DNA of 64,000 nucleotides, from contig NZ_DATGLN010000224.1 in NCBI RefSeq assembly GCF_035294165.1, positions 1-64,000 on the forward strand, given 5' to 3'. Under the pieces are notes generated by a model, which was not told the DNA's origin, made no database searches, and worked only from the letters and a program-made list of their open reading frames with translations. Origin of the DNA: Chthonomonas sp035294165 (lineage in GTDB: Bacteria > Armatimonadota > Chthonomonadetes > Chthonomonadales > Chthonomonadaceae). Positions 34,975 to 43,895 of this stretch are shown one piece after another. The stretch's first letter is position 1, and each line of letters begins with the position of its first letter. The translations under genes and the position numbers were made by a program.

Positions 34975-35435
34975 AACTTCTCCACAGGGTCTAAGGAGAC
35001 CCCCAGTATCTCGCGCTCTTTATGGCGCATGATAGCGGCACCTTGCTCCGTTTCGTCCTCATAACCGAGGAGATGAAGTGTGCCGTGCACTGCCAAGAGC
35101 GCTAGTTCATCGGCGAGAGCGATACGATGCTGTTGCGCCTGACGAAGGGCCGTATCCACAGAGATAACGACGTCGCCTAGCAGCAGAGGAAGATCATCGG
35201 CAGATGTTACAGACGTCGGATCAGGCTCGGTGTGCTGGCCAAAGGAGAGCACATCGGTGGGAGAGTCTTTGCCTCGATACAAGAGGTTGAGTTGATGCAC
35301 TTCTGCATCATTTGTCAGCAGAATGCTCACCTCGGCGCGGCTCCTTCCTTCGCTTTGAAGGAGTTGACGAACGGCGCGTCGAAGCGGTAGCGTCGGAACT
35401 CTCTTGGGATAGTTGCGACAAATCATGATGGGCAT
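34971..35435 (-). CDS. ybeY: Endoribonuclease YbeY
   Basis: 154 residues. YbeY matures rRNA, mainly the 16S 3' end, and uses a zinc site. Family features: LYRGKDSPTDVLSF, LLGDVVIS and HGTLHLLGYEDE. The canonical zinc motif is HGxLHLxGYDH; here the third histidine is replaced by aspartate (GYED), with codons GAG GAC. Asp can bind zinc, so activity is still likely. The first 128 bp overlap the 3' end of the upstream pgpH gene in another frame, and an internal ATG three codons in is an alternative start. Confidence 0.9.
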   Translation of the reverse strand: MPIMICRNYPKRVPTLPLRRAVRQLLQSEGRSRAEVSILLTNDAEVHQLNLLYRGKDSPTDVLSFGQHTEPDPTSVTSADDLPLLLGDVVISVDTALRQAQQHRIALADELALLAVHGTLHLLGYEDETEQGAAIMRHKEREILGVSLDPVEKL

Positions 35436-37767
35436 AGGTTTCTAGTTCGGCCTCCGCTGCTTCAGGGACGATCGAGGAAAGCACCGATGCTTCGGTATCT
35501 ATGTAGGGTTCTAGCAGCAATGAAGAGCTAACGTCCTTTCTCTCGATCTCCTGTTCAATGGGAAGGTTTGCATCAAAAGTTACGAGTGCGTCTGGCTTTG
35601 CAGGGGCAGAGCCTTGATTGGGATAGGGTACGCGACGATGACAAATGGCTTGAAGGATTCTCAAAAAAGCATCGGAAATTAGGCGCATATCCCGAAAGGT
35701 TAGGGGGCATTCGTCGAACTGCCCGTCCTCGGCCTTATTATGGAGTATCTCCTCCACGAGTCGATGCAGTTGTTCTGGGTCGGGGTTTTCCAGACTACGC
35801 GCTGCTGCTTCCACCGAATCCGCCATCATGACAATGGCGGCCTCTCGTGTCTGCGGTTTGGGGCCTGGGTAACGGAATCGTTTTTCGAAACCGGGAGGCA
35901 TCTCATCTCCCCCCCCATTGTCCATGAGAGCACGATGATAAAAATAGCTGATGAGCGTCGTGCCGTGATGCTGCTCGATAATGTCGCATATCTCCTGCGG
36001 AAGCCTTGCCGCTTTAGCGATCTTCACTCCGTCACGCACATGGGCTATGATGATAATCGCCGATAAAGAGGGGCTTAAACGGCTATGAACGTTCTCACGC
36101 CGTTGGTTCTCCACGAAGAACTCGGGGTGATCCATTTTTCCGATATCGTGATAGTACCCCCCGATCCGACACAGCAGAGCGTCAGCCCCTATGGCTCTCG
36201 CTGCCGCCTCTGCCAACGTACCGACCATCATGCTGTGGGCATAGGTGCCTGGAGCCAACGTACAAAGTTTCTGCAATAGAGGATGATCGGTAGAGGAAAG
36301 CTCCATGAGGAGGGAAGGGGTTAATAGGCCAAAAGGTTTTTCAAGGGCCAACGTGCCTATCCAATAGAGGAAGGTAGCCACCGGCGCGGTTAAAATAACC
36401 GCCCATAAAGTGCCACGAAGCATATCCGCCGGTTCGTCGTCGAAGAGCATTCCCAACAACCACACCATGGCCACGTTCACGATGGCCAATATGAGGAGCA
36501 GCATGAGAAGCCGGTTTTTGCGCTTCGTCACCTGAACGCCCATAATTCCAACCAGTCCACTTACCAACGTCATCACCGTGAAGCGCACCTCATGATTCAT
36601 CAAAATGCCTGTCAACGCCGCCATCACGGCCACCAATAACACGGCCAAGTTCATATCAATAAGGGCACAGACCAGCATGCCCATTGCCGTTACGCTGGCG
36701 ATACTGAGATAGCCGGGCTGACCGTTCGACACGGTCATACCGAACAGCACCGCTCCCGCCTTTAAACCGAACACGGCCAGCACAACGATCGTCCACAGCA
36801 GCGCCATGCGCCTGCGATTCCTGTAGACCTGGGGCAGGTTTACGGCGATATAGTAGTTAATGGATAGAACCATGAGGACTGTCAAAACGGCAATTGCAAC
36901 ATTCGTGGCCAACTCCTCGCGCGGGTTCACCAAACCGAGCGCGGTGAGCTTATCTAACGCCTGCTGGGTAACGATCTCGCCCGGCGCCAGAATGCGATCG
37001 CCCATGAAAACGCGGTCAATATAAGGTCGCACGGAATGTATGGCGGCCTCACGTGCCTGCTCGGTTTTGCGCGCGTCGAAATGCAGATTGGGCCGAAGAG
37101 CGTGCTCGATGACCATGCGGGCTATCACGCGATCTTGGGCGTCGGGCAGAGCGTTGTCGAGGGCCTCACTAGTCTGCGCAATGGCATCTTTTAAGTCCTG
37201 CCCTTGGTCGCGTATCTCTCGCTCCATCGCAGCGCTTACAAGATGGTTTGTTACCTGTTGCAGCCGCTGAAACACAGGCTCTGGCAGCGTAAGCATACGC
37301 CGCAAGGCATCGGGAGGCAGTAGGGAGGTGAATTGAGAAGAGACCACCGCGTTATGAAGGTCTATGGCACGAATAGGGCTATGTGCTTGAAGAGCAGCGC
37401 GTTCTGCCTGCATTCGTTCAAAGAGCTGGGCAACCGTGCGCAGCGCCTGCACATTGGCCTTGTCGTCGGGGTCGAAAACGGGGTGAACGGCTTCCGCCGC
37501 CGCCTCCTGGAGACGACGCGTTTTTGTAGTATCCACATAGAACACGCTGCGGCCGGCGCGTATTTCTCGCGGGCTTACCTCGCCGACACGCAGGTAGATA
37601 TGCCCTGCCCCCGGCTGATAGGCCAGCAGAAGCGTCAAAAGGAGGATGGTGCCAACGATCAGGAGGGGCGAGAAGATACGGGTCAGGTGTCGTTCCTGAT
37701 TCTCTTGGCGCTCACGAAACGCGAGAAACGGCCGTGAATGCAGTAGTTTTTTAAAAGGTTTTATCAT
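35308..37767 (-). CDS. 7TM-HD family phosphohydrolase (PgpH-like c-di-AMP phosphodiesterase)
   Basis: 819 residues from the ATG at 37767; a TTG two codons earlier is less likely. One N-terminal helix (about 32-52), a large extracytoplasmic 7TMR-HDED region (to ~290), seven membrane helices (~295-490), then a cytoplasmic HD domain with HDIGKMDHPEFFVENQ and IIEQHHGTTLISYFY. PgpH-type proteins degrade the second messenger c-di-AMP. The last ~100 residues are low-complexity and overlap ybeY by 128 bp. First gene of the pgpH-ybeY-dgkA/pap2-corC-xerD series, divergent from kdsD. Confidence 0.92.
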   Translation of the reverse strand: MIKPFKKLLHSRPFLAFRERQENQERHLTRIFSPLLIVGTILLLTLLLAYQPGAGHIYLRVGEVSPREIRAGRSVFYVDTTKTRRLQEAAAEAVHPVFDPDDKANVQALRTVAQLFERMQAERAALQAHSPIRAIDLHNAVVSSQFTSLLPPDALRRMLTLPEPVFQRLQQVTNHLVSAAMEREIRDQGQDLKDAIAQTSEALDNALPDAQDRVIARMVIEHALRPNLHFDARKTEQAREAAIHSVRPYIDRVFMGDRILAPGEIVTQQALDKLTALGLVNPREELATNVAIAVLTVLMVLSINYYIAVNLPQVYRNRRRMALLWTIVVLAVFGLKAGAVLFGMTVSNGQPGYLSIASVTAMGMLVCALIDMNLAVLLVAVMAALTGILMNHEVRFTVMTLVSGLVGIMGVQVTKRKNRLLMLLLILAIVNVAMVWLLGMLFDDEPADMLRGTLWAVILTAPVATFLYWIGTLALEKPFGLLTPSLLMELSSTDHPLLQKLCTLAPGTYAHSMMVGTLAEAAARAIGADALLCRIGGYYHDIGKMDHPEFFVENQRRENVHSRLSPSLSAIIIIAHVRDGVKIAKAARLPQEICDIIEQHHGTTLISYFYHRALMDNGGGDEMPPGFEKRFRYPGPKPQTREAAIVMMADSVEAAARSLENPDPEQLHRLVEEILHNKAEDGQFDECPLTFRDMRLISDAFLRILQAICHRRVPYPNQGSAPAKPDALVTFDANLPIEQEIERKDVSSSLLLEPYIDTEASVLSSIVPEAAEAELETYAHHDLSQLSQESSDATASTRRSSTPSKRRKEPRRGEHSADK

Positions 37768-37982
37768 AGGCAATCGGGCTTATACACTTATACGCCCCTC
37801 GCAGAAGGCTAAGACGTGCACATCCTACGTCTATTTTCGGTAGCCCCCGTCGCTCGATGTAGCAACCGGCTCCTAGGCCGGGCATGCAGCATCGAATCGC
37901 ACCTATCGTACATAAGGGCATTATACTATGCGCAACAAATTCCGTCAAGTGTGGCTGCGTGTGGGCAGTGCATCGAGGTACA

Positions 37983-38999
37983 ATGAAGAGTATGCAACGA
38001 GAAAAAAGGTTTTCACAGGAAGAGAATGAGGCTCTTCAGTTCGCGAGGGAGGCGCTGCATGTGGAGTCGGAGGCGGTGCGCCGCCTTGCCGACCGCATCG
38101 GAGAGGCCTTTGCCCAGGCGCTTTCCCTACTAGAGACCTGCCGCGGGAAGGTGATCACCACCGGTGTCGGTAAATCGGGCATTATCGCCCGCAAACTTGC
38201 CGCCACGCTCACCTCCATCGGGCAGCCTGCTGTGTTTCTCCATCCCACCGAGGCTCTCCACGGCGACTTAGGGCTTGTAACTAATGAAGATGTGGTGATC
38301 GCATTTAGCAACAGTGGTGAAAGTGAAGAGCTGCTCACCCTCCTCCCGTTGCTGCGAGCACGCGATATACCCCTTATCGCCATCACAGGGAACCTTCATT
38401 CCACGCTTGCACGCCATGCGCATGCCGCACTCGATGCCTCGGTGGAGCGCGAGATATGCCCGCTGAACCTCGCCCCCACCACAAGTGTCCTCGCGGCACT
38501 TGCCCTTAGCGACGCGCTTGCCATGGCGCTTCAACGTCGTCGCCATCTAAGCCCGGAGGAGTACGCTCGTAATCACCCCGGAGGGCGCCTTGGGCGTCGC
38601 CTCACCTTACGTGTCCAAGATTTGCTGCCCCCCGACGGCAGTGCCCTGCCCCATGTGGCACCAGGCGCCTCGTTCCAAGAGGTTGTCTGCGAGCTTACCG
38701 CAGGGCATATGGGAGCCGTGTGCGTGCTCGATGATACCAACCACCTGCTTGGGTTGATCGCCGAATCGGACTTCCGCCAGGCCTTTTTAAAGCATCAGCA
38801 AGAGAGTTTCAACTTAAAGGCAGCGGACATGATGAACCCAAACCCCATTTTAACCCTTGCCCCCGATCAACTCGCCTATGAGGCTCTCCAAAAGATGACC
38901 CAGCGGCCCCGTCCTATATCGGTCGCTCCCGTTCTCACTGCGGAAGGCGTCTGCCTCGGGCTATTACGGGTAAACGATCTCGTTAAAGCAGGACTTTAG
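37983..38999 (+). CDS. kdsD: Arabinose-5-phosphate isomerase (KdsD/KpsF family)
   Basis: 338 residues from the ATG at 37983, near CGAGGT; another ATG is three codons on. A SIS domain (about 20-190; TTGVGKSGIIARKLAATLTS, AFSNSGESEELL) is followed by two CBS domains. The enzyme converts ribulose-5-phosphate to arabinose-5-phosphate, the first step to Kdo of lipopolysaccharide, which supports a diderm cell. Its last 4 bp overlap the convergent mazG gene. The 215-bp gap to pgpH holds two inverted repeats (37812-37832 and 37854-37895). Confidence 0.92.
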   Translation: MKSMQREKRFSQEENEALQFAREALHVESEAVRRLADRIGEAFAQALSLLETCRGKVITTGVGKSGIIARKLAATLTSIGQPAVFLHPTEALHGDLGLVTNEDVVIAFSNSGESEELLTLLPLLRARDIPLIAITGNLHSTLARHAHAALDASVEREICPLNLAPTTSVLAALALSDALAMALQRRRHLSPEEYARNHPGGRLGRRLTLRVQDLLPPDGSALPHVAPGASFQEVVCELTAGHMGAVCVLDDTNHLLGLIAESDFRQAFLKHQQESFNLKAADMMNPNPILTLAPDQLAYEALQKMTQRPRPISVAPVLTAEGVCLGLLRVNDLVKAGL

Positions 39000-40519
39000 A
39001 GAGGTTCCTGGCGTTTTGCCTCTTCCCATAAAGCATCGAGTTCGTCGAGCGTCATCTCTTTCAGCGAGCAGCCCATCTCGGCAGCACGTCGCTCCATATA
39101 ACGAAACCGCGTCTCAAACCGTCGCAACATGGTTCGCAGTGCCTCTTCGGCATCGAGGTTCTGTTTACGCGCCACCTGCACCAAGGTAAATAGCAGATTG
39201 CCTAACTCGGCAGCTACCCGTGCCCGATCGGGTTCTGCAACTGCCAACTCCCGCTTTAGCTCGGCCCACTCTTCATCTACTTTTTCAAGTACCGCCTCAA
39301 GGCTCGGCCATTCAAACCCCACTTTTACAACTCGCTTGCTCAGCTCCATGGCGTACATTAAGGCCGGCAACCCTTTGGGAATGCCGTCGAGAATAGAGTT
39401 TGGCTGTGAGACATTCTCACTTTTTTCCGCCTGCTTAATGCGCTCCCAATTACGCAGCACCTCCGCGCTATCGGCGACCTCCGTCGTTCCGAAAACGTGT
39501 GGATGGCGACGCACCAGCTTCTCTACAACATGGGCCGTAACATCATCAATGGTGAATAGCCCCTCTTCACGGGCGAGTTGGGCATGAAAAACCGCCTGCA
39601 GTAGGGCGTCGCCCAGCTCCTCACAGAGGGCATTGGGGTCGTTGGCATCTATTGCTTCAAGCACCTCATAGGTCTCTTCGACGAAATATCGCTTCAATGT
39701 AGCGTGCGTCTGCTCGCGGTCCCAAGGGCATCCGTCAGGTGCCCGCAATCGCGCCATCACTCCCACCAGCGCATAGAAGTCCTTAGGGCGTAACTGCGGA
39801 GGAAGCGGCGGCACATAGACGGCAGTTAGGTGATCGATGGAGAGGCGGTCGAGTTGATAAAGCGGTATGGCCTGAACGCTCTCCATGGCGGCTACTCCGG
39901 CATTGCGCACAAGCAATACCTGCCAATCGTCGGGATAGAAGCGCATGAGCGCCAGTTTCGCATGAGAGGCAGAGGCCCTATCGAACACCTGAAACAGCAG
40001 TAGCCCTCGAGAGGTGTCTATACGTCCCCCTAGTGGATAGCCTTCACGGCTCACCGCGTCATCGAGCTGCAAAGAGAGGGCATCTCGCACATCGCATCCT
40101 TCCGCTAAGGGGAGATGCGCTGCCGCTAACACGGCCTCAATGAAGCTGCAGGATGAGACAATGCGATAGGCGATGCCTTCGGCATCGAGCCGTTCGAGCA
40201 GCAGGCGCACGCTCTCTTCACCAAGCAACGGATGCCCTGGAACGGCATAGGCCACCGCATGCTCTGTATGAACGCGCTCTAACAGCCTGTTGACAATGGC
40301 CTGGTAGACCTCCTCAAAGCTTGTAGCCGAATCGTAAATGCTATCGAAGGTCTCAAACGTAAGCCCCCACTCCTTTAGAGTGGCCACGCAGGGATGACGG
40401 CCGGTACGCAGATAGAGAGCGCCTTGTGCCGCAGCCTCGCGCAGGGCCTGTTCGGCCCCGCGCGAGATGAGATCGGGATCGCCCGGCCCCAAACCGATCA
40501 CCGTTACCATGGTTACCAT
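38996..40519 (-). CDS. mazG: Tetrapyrrole methylase-MazG fusion (YabN-like NTP pyrophosphohydrolase)
   Basis: 507 residues. The N-terminal ~230 residues resemble the tetrapyrrole methylase fold (VTVIGLGPGDPDLISRGA, AVPGHPLLGEESV). The C-terminal part is MazG (MARLRAPDGCPWDREQTH, EEtYE-like EETYEVLEAID, EELGDALLQAVFHAQLA). MazG proteins hydrolyse nucleoside triphosphates, including aberrant ones. GGGGAG supports the ATG at 40519. It lies 11 bp after the foldase lipoprotein gene, probably in one transcript. Confidence 0.93.
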   Translation of the reverse strand: MVTMVTVIGLGPGDPDLISRGAEQALREAAAQGALYLRTGRHPCVATLKEWGLTFETFDSIYDSATSFEEVYQAIVNRLLERVHTEHAVAYAVPGHPLLGEESVRLLLERLDAEGIAYRIVSSCSFIEAVLAAAHLPLAEGCDVRDALSLQLDDAVSREGYPLGGRIDTSRGLLLFQVFDRASASHAKLALMRFYPDDWQVLLVRNAGVAAMESVQAIPLYQLDRLSIDHLTAVYVPPLPPQLRPKDFYALVGVMARLRAPDGCPWDREQTHATLKRYFVEETYEVLEAIDANDPNALCEELGDALLQAVFHAQLAREEGLFTIDDVTAHVVEKLVRRHPHVFGTTEVADSAEVLRNWERIKQAEKSENVSQPNSILDGIPKGLPALMYAMELSKRVVKVGFEWPSLEAVLEKVDEEWAELKRELAVAEPDRARVAAELGNLLFTLVQVARKQNLDAEEALRTMLRRFETRFRYMERRAAEMGCSLKEMTLDELDALWEEAKRQEPL

Positions 40520-40530
40520 GCTCGGCTCCC

Positions 40531-41649
40531 CTATGGAGCGTTCTGGGGTGGAGCACTGCTCCTTGGTGCCTGAGGTGTAGGAACCGACGGTGAAGGCACG
40601 GGCGCGTTCGGCATAGGTGGAGGCTGATTCAGAATTTGATTCAGGCGTACCAGCACGATGCCGGCATAACGCTGATTGTAGATGATGATCTTATTTTGGG
40701 CCAAAAGTCCCTTCAGATAGTCTGTCAGAACCTGGTAAAAATGCTGCTGGTATTGAGGGAAGGCCTGTTGAAGGTACTGTTCCACCAGCAACGGGCGCAC
40801 CTGTTCGTAACTCATGGACTTGGCGGGCATCTTATGGGTAAGCTGTACCAACACATAAAGGGGTGTTGGGGAACCCGGTTGTTTGAGAGGAACCGGCGCG
40901 TCGGCGAACTGGCCGGGAGAGAGTTTTTCAAGAACATCATAAAGTTGCGGCTGCTGTTGCTTCACCTGTTGTGCGCTTAAAGTTACCTCTTCGCCATCGA
41001 AGGGCGCAGCAGCGTGCTCTCGCTGAGCTTCCACCGCGAAATTCCCTGTGGCTTTCAACCGATTCAGTGTTTCAATGCCGTCCTGCTCATCTTTCACCAC
41101 AAGCATTCGGGCAACAAAGCGCTCCGGCAGATCGAGTTGACTTTTTTCGCGGTTATACATCTGCTTCAGTTGGGCCTCATCCACATGGTCGGTATCGGCG
41201 CCGATGGTGAGAATCTCGTAAAGGAGCGTGAGCTGCTTTTTTAGCTGATTTTCTGGAATCAAGCCACGGCGAATGTTGTCGTCGAGGTTGGGGTCTTTTT
41301 CACGTTGATACTCTAAAATTCGGTCTATAAAATCGTCCGGCGGAACGAACCCCTTTTGTTGTGCAAGCTGTTGAATAGCCGTTTCGCGAATGAGATACAG
41401 CAGCGCCAAAGGCCCGGCCTGTAGATCGGGAGCGTTGCTGAAATCGGCCTGGGTGAGATTTTCAAGGGTGTCGTAATAGCGTTTCACGCTAATGCTCTGG
41501 TTGCCCACCTGAGCGATAATACTGTCGCCTTGGCAGCCTGCCAACAGGGGTAGCAAAAGGATGCACAGAGTTCCGGCCACCTGACGAAGAGAAGGACGCC
41601 GGCCATAACGCGCAAGGCGTTGGCCTTGCCGAAAGGAAACGGAAGCCAA
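40531..41649 (-). CDS. SurA/PrsA-like peptidyl-prolyl isomerase lipoprotein
   Basis: 372 residues from a TTG at 41649, supported by AAGGAG about 11 bp upstream and no ATG nearby. A lipoprotein signal with lipobox LLAGC (about residue 39) is followed by a SurA-N-like helical region and a degenerate parvulin-like centre (ERFVARMLVVKDEQDGIETL). The C-terminus is Pro-rich. Such proteins assist folding of exported or outer-membrane proteins. The parvulin domain is poorly conserved, so isomerase activity is uncertain. Confidence 0.78.
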   Translation of the reverse strand: MASVSFRQGQRLARYGRRPSLRQVAGTLCILLLPLLAGCQGDSIIAQVGNQSISVKRYYDTLENLTQADFSNAPDLQAGPLALLYLIRETAIQQLAQQKGFVPPDDFIDRILEYQREKDPNLDDNIRRGLIPENQLKKQLTLLYEILTIGADTDHVDEAQLKQMYNREKSQLDLPERFVARMLVVKDEQDGIETLNRLKATGNFAVEAQREHAAAPFDGEEVTLSAQQVKQQQPQLYDVLEKLSPGQFADAPVPLKQPGSPTPLYVLVQLTHKMPAKSMSYEQVRPLLVEQYLQQAFPQYQQHFYQVLTDYLKGLLAQNKIIIYNQRYAGIVLVRLNQILNQPPPMPNAPVPSPSVPTPQAPRSSAPPQNAP

Positions 41650-41709
41650 AGGTAGAATGTCTCCTTAATAAAGGATTTTTAGAAAAAGATGGCCGTTCGG
41701 AGTGGTTTC

Positions 41710-42228
41710 TCAGCGATGGACAAGTTTCAGCCCTAGCAACGTTTCCACCTCGCCCTCGGAGACGCCCACTTCACGAGCAATGGCAGCCGGTGGGACACCC
41801 TTTTCCGCTAAGGCATAGATAGCCTCTTTTGGCGAGACGGTTTTAGAGCGCTTTGGCACCGATTCGGTTGAAGCGCTCTTGAGTTCGTTGTTCACCGTTC
41901 CTTCTTTAGATTTGGGTCTGCCGCTCCTCTGCGTCGGAGTAGCTATCGGCTCCTCAAGCTCCTCATACCGTTTTATCTGACGTTCTAAGGAGGCTAGTAG
42001 CTCGCGCGCCTCTTCGCAACTTCGCTCTAGACGAACCGAGGCCTCTAACGACGCCTCCTCAAGCTGCTCGATGAGCCGGTTCACATTCCGTTGTAGGCCC
42101 TTCAGCTCTGAAAGCACAGGAGCCTCGATGGCGCGGACGGAAAGCTCGGCACGAGCCTTTTGAAACAGAACCCATCCCACAGTGAGCATGAGGATTTGCA
42201 GAGCAAAGCCTAGGGCCTGCCACTCCAT
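41710..42228 (-). CDS. Membrane-anchored coiled-coil protein with C-terminal helix-turn-helix
   Basis: 172 residues from the ATG at 42228, 7 bp after AAAGG; an ATG at 42237 lies too close to that site. One N-terminal helix (about 5-24), a coiled coil (LQRNVNRLIEQLEEASLEAS), a basic linker, then a helix-turn-helix-like end (AIYALAEKGVPPAAIAREVG). This layout is known from small proteins (DUF2802/DUF6115 type) encoded beside FliA and FlhG in flagellar regions; the family assignment is tentative. Function unknown. Confidence 0.7.
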   Translation of the reverse strand: MEWQALGFALQILMLTVGWVLFQKARAELSVRAIEAPVLSELKGLQRNVNRLIEQLEEASLEASVRLERSCEEARELLASLERQIKRYEELEEPIATPTQRSGRPKSKEGTVNNELKSASTESVPKRSKTVSPKEAIYALAEKGVPPAAIAREVGVSEGEVETLLGLKLVHR

Positions 42229-42302
42229 ATGGCACATCCTTTCTCAATACGAATAATATGGCACAAAACGGCGTCGAAAAACATCTCTTTTGTAGCCGGT
42301 TA

Positions 42303-42572
42303 CTAGGTGACGATGTCTATATGAGGAGTTTCGGTAAGAACAGAGGTCTCTTCTTGAACGACTGTTGTATCCGTTGCAGCGGCTGTTACCGCAAGCGCAT
42401 CGGCACTCAGCTCCACCACGTCCTCCTCGGTTGCAGCATTCTCTTCCTGCTTCTTCGATGGTTTCTCCTGATGCTGTTCAGGAGAAGGGTGTTGACGCGG
42501 TTCCCGCCCCACCTCGCGAATGCTTTCTGTGTTTTCGATGCGGTGGATAGAAAGTAAATCGCTTTGATCCAT
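42303..42572 (-). CDS. Small acidic low-complexity protein
   Basis: 89 residues, preceded by a very strong AAGGAGG, so it is probably translated. The sequence is polar and Glu/Gln/Thr-rich (SPEQHQEKPSKKQEEN), with no helix, signal or known domain, and probably disordered. It lies between the sigma factor gene and the coiled-coil/HTH gene in a minus-strand operon with flagellar-type regulators. I do not recognise it. Confidence 0.6.
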   Translation of the reverse strand: MDQSDLLSIHRIENTESIREVGREPRQHPSPEQHQEKPSKKQEENAATEEDVVELSADALAVTAAATDTTVVQEETSVLTETPHIDIVT

Positions 42573-42616
42573 TTGTTACCTCCTTCACCGACGCCCGCCG
42601 AGAAGAACGGTGGTAG

Positions 42617-43387
42617 TCAGTGAAAAAGCTCCTTATCCCGCTGCAGATACCCCTGCAATCGCACGACCGCCTGGGTATGCAGCTGATAAACCCTGGATTC
42701 GGAGATCGAAAGGATACGCCCGATCTCCTTAAACGTCAACCCTTCATAGTAGTAAAGGGATATCACCAAGCGCTCCCGTTCCGGCAGACGATCTATCGCC
42801 TTACCAAGCATATGCTTGCGTTCCTGTAACTCCGCCTCGGCGGAGGGCAAAAGGCGCTCATCTTGGATGACGTCGGAGAGATGAAGGTTCTCTCCGTTTT
42901 CACTGCCAACGAGAACCTCCTCCAAAGAAAGCAACGAAGATCGCCCCGCCTCGATGAGCAGCTTGTGGAACTCATCCATCTCCATATGCAGTTCCGCTGC
43001 AACTTCCTCTTCTGTGGCCGGGCGCCCAAGCCGTGCTTCTAAAAGGGTGTAAGTTCGTTCCAGCATCTTGATGCGCTCACGGGCCGAACGCGGCACCCAG
43101 TCGTCCTCGCGAAGCATTTCGAGAATAGCACCACGAATAAGGGCAATGGCATAGGTTTCAAACTTCACTTGCCGCGAGGGATCGTACTGATCTACTGCTT
43201 TAATAAGGCCTAAAGCTCCCGCGCTCACAAGGTCTTCTCGATCTAGACTGGGCGGCAGATTCGTTATTACGCGCCCCGCCGTGATTTTAACCAAGTAGGC
43301 GAAATGCTGTATTAAACGCGCGCGAGCGTTTTCATCTTGAAACTCTTTGAAACGGTACCAATCTCTTTGAACATCCTCTGGTCTCAT
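42617..43387 (-). CDS. fliA: RNA polymerase sigma factor, FliA/WhiG family
   Basis: 256 residues from the ATG at 43387, 8 bp after GGAG; an in-frame GTG three codons upstream overlaps that site. Region 2 (DREDLVSAGALGLIKAVDQYDPS, FETYAIALIRGAILEMLRE), region 3 and region 4 (RERLVISLYYYEGLTFKEIG) are all present, and the FliA-type DDWVPRSAR stretch separates it from other sigma classes. FliA directs motility genes; WhiG homologues control development instead. No anti-sigma flgM is visible. Confidence 0.9.
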   Translation of the reverse strand: MRPEDVQRDWYRFKEFQDENARARLIQHFAYLVKITAGRVITNLPPSLDREDLVSAGALGLIKAVDQYDPSRQVKFETYAIALIRGAILEMLREDDWVPRSARERIKMLERTYTLLEARLGRPATEEEVAAELHMEMDEFHKLLIEAGRSSLLSLEEVLVGSENGENLHLSDVIQDERLLPSAEAELQERKHMLGKAIDRLPERERLVISLYYYEGLTFKEIGRILSISESRVYQLHTQAVVRLQGYLQRDKELFH

Positions 43388-43464
43388 CGGGTTCACTCCT
43401 TCATTCCGAAGCCGCTTACGTCGGAACTTCTGCGCACGGCACCCCGGCTTCGCTTTTGTATCGG

Positions 43465-43788
43465 TTATTTAGAATTTCCTTCCCCCTGATTTTCCGCCTT
43501 AACGCCCAGCAAGTCCGCCACCGTCGTGCCGGGCACGATGACATCGAGCTTAGGCTCCGCCTCCTCCCTCCCTTCCTCGAGCAGAGCGGTTCCTAATATC
43601 CCATCTCGCGTCCCTTCGGTGAGCGCATAGCGCAGCACAAGGCCGAAACCGGCGAACACGAGAAACGCTGCCGCCGAACGAGCAAGGCAGGTTCCCGGTG
43701 ATGTGCCATTTAGCAGACTTAAAAAAGAGACTAACATGGCGGAAAATGCGCCTAATATGGTTGGTAGTTGGGATATCAACGACTTCAC
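43465..43788 (-). CDS. Small membrane protein of the fliA-flhG group
   Basis: 107 residues from a GTG at 43788. Two hydrophobic helices (about 8-27 and 37-55) and a polar C-terminus (EEGREEAEPKLDVIVPGTTV). It sits between the FlhG-like ATPase gene and the sigma factor gene on the same strand, and is probably co-transcribed with them. No family recognised; membrane localisation is the only clear property. Confidence 0.6.
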   Translation of the reverse strand: MKSLISQLPTILGAFSAMLVSFLSLLNGTSPGTCLARSAAAFLVFAGFGLVLRYALTEGTRDGILGTALLEEGREEAEPKLDVIVPGTTVADLLGVKAENQGEGNSK

Positions 43789-43895
43789 ACGCCTTATCCC
43801 TGTAGATGAAATTTTGGAAATAGATACCCCTTCATTCGGTTGTATCTATGAATCTTTTCTTTGTAATCGTTCGGACTCCTGCTTACCCGGCGAGC

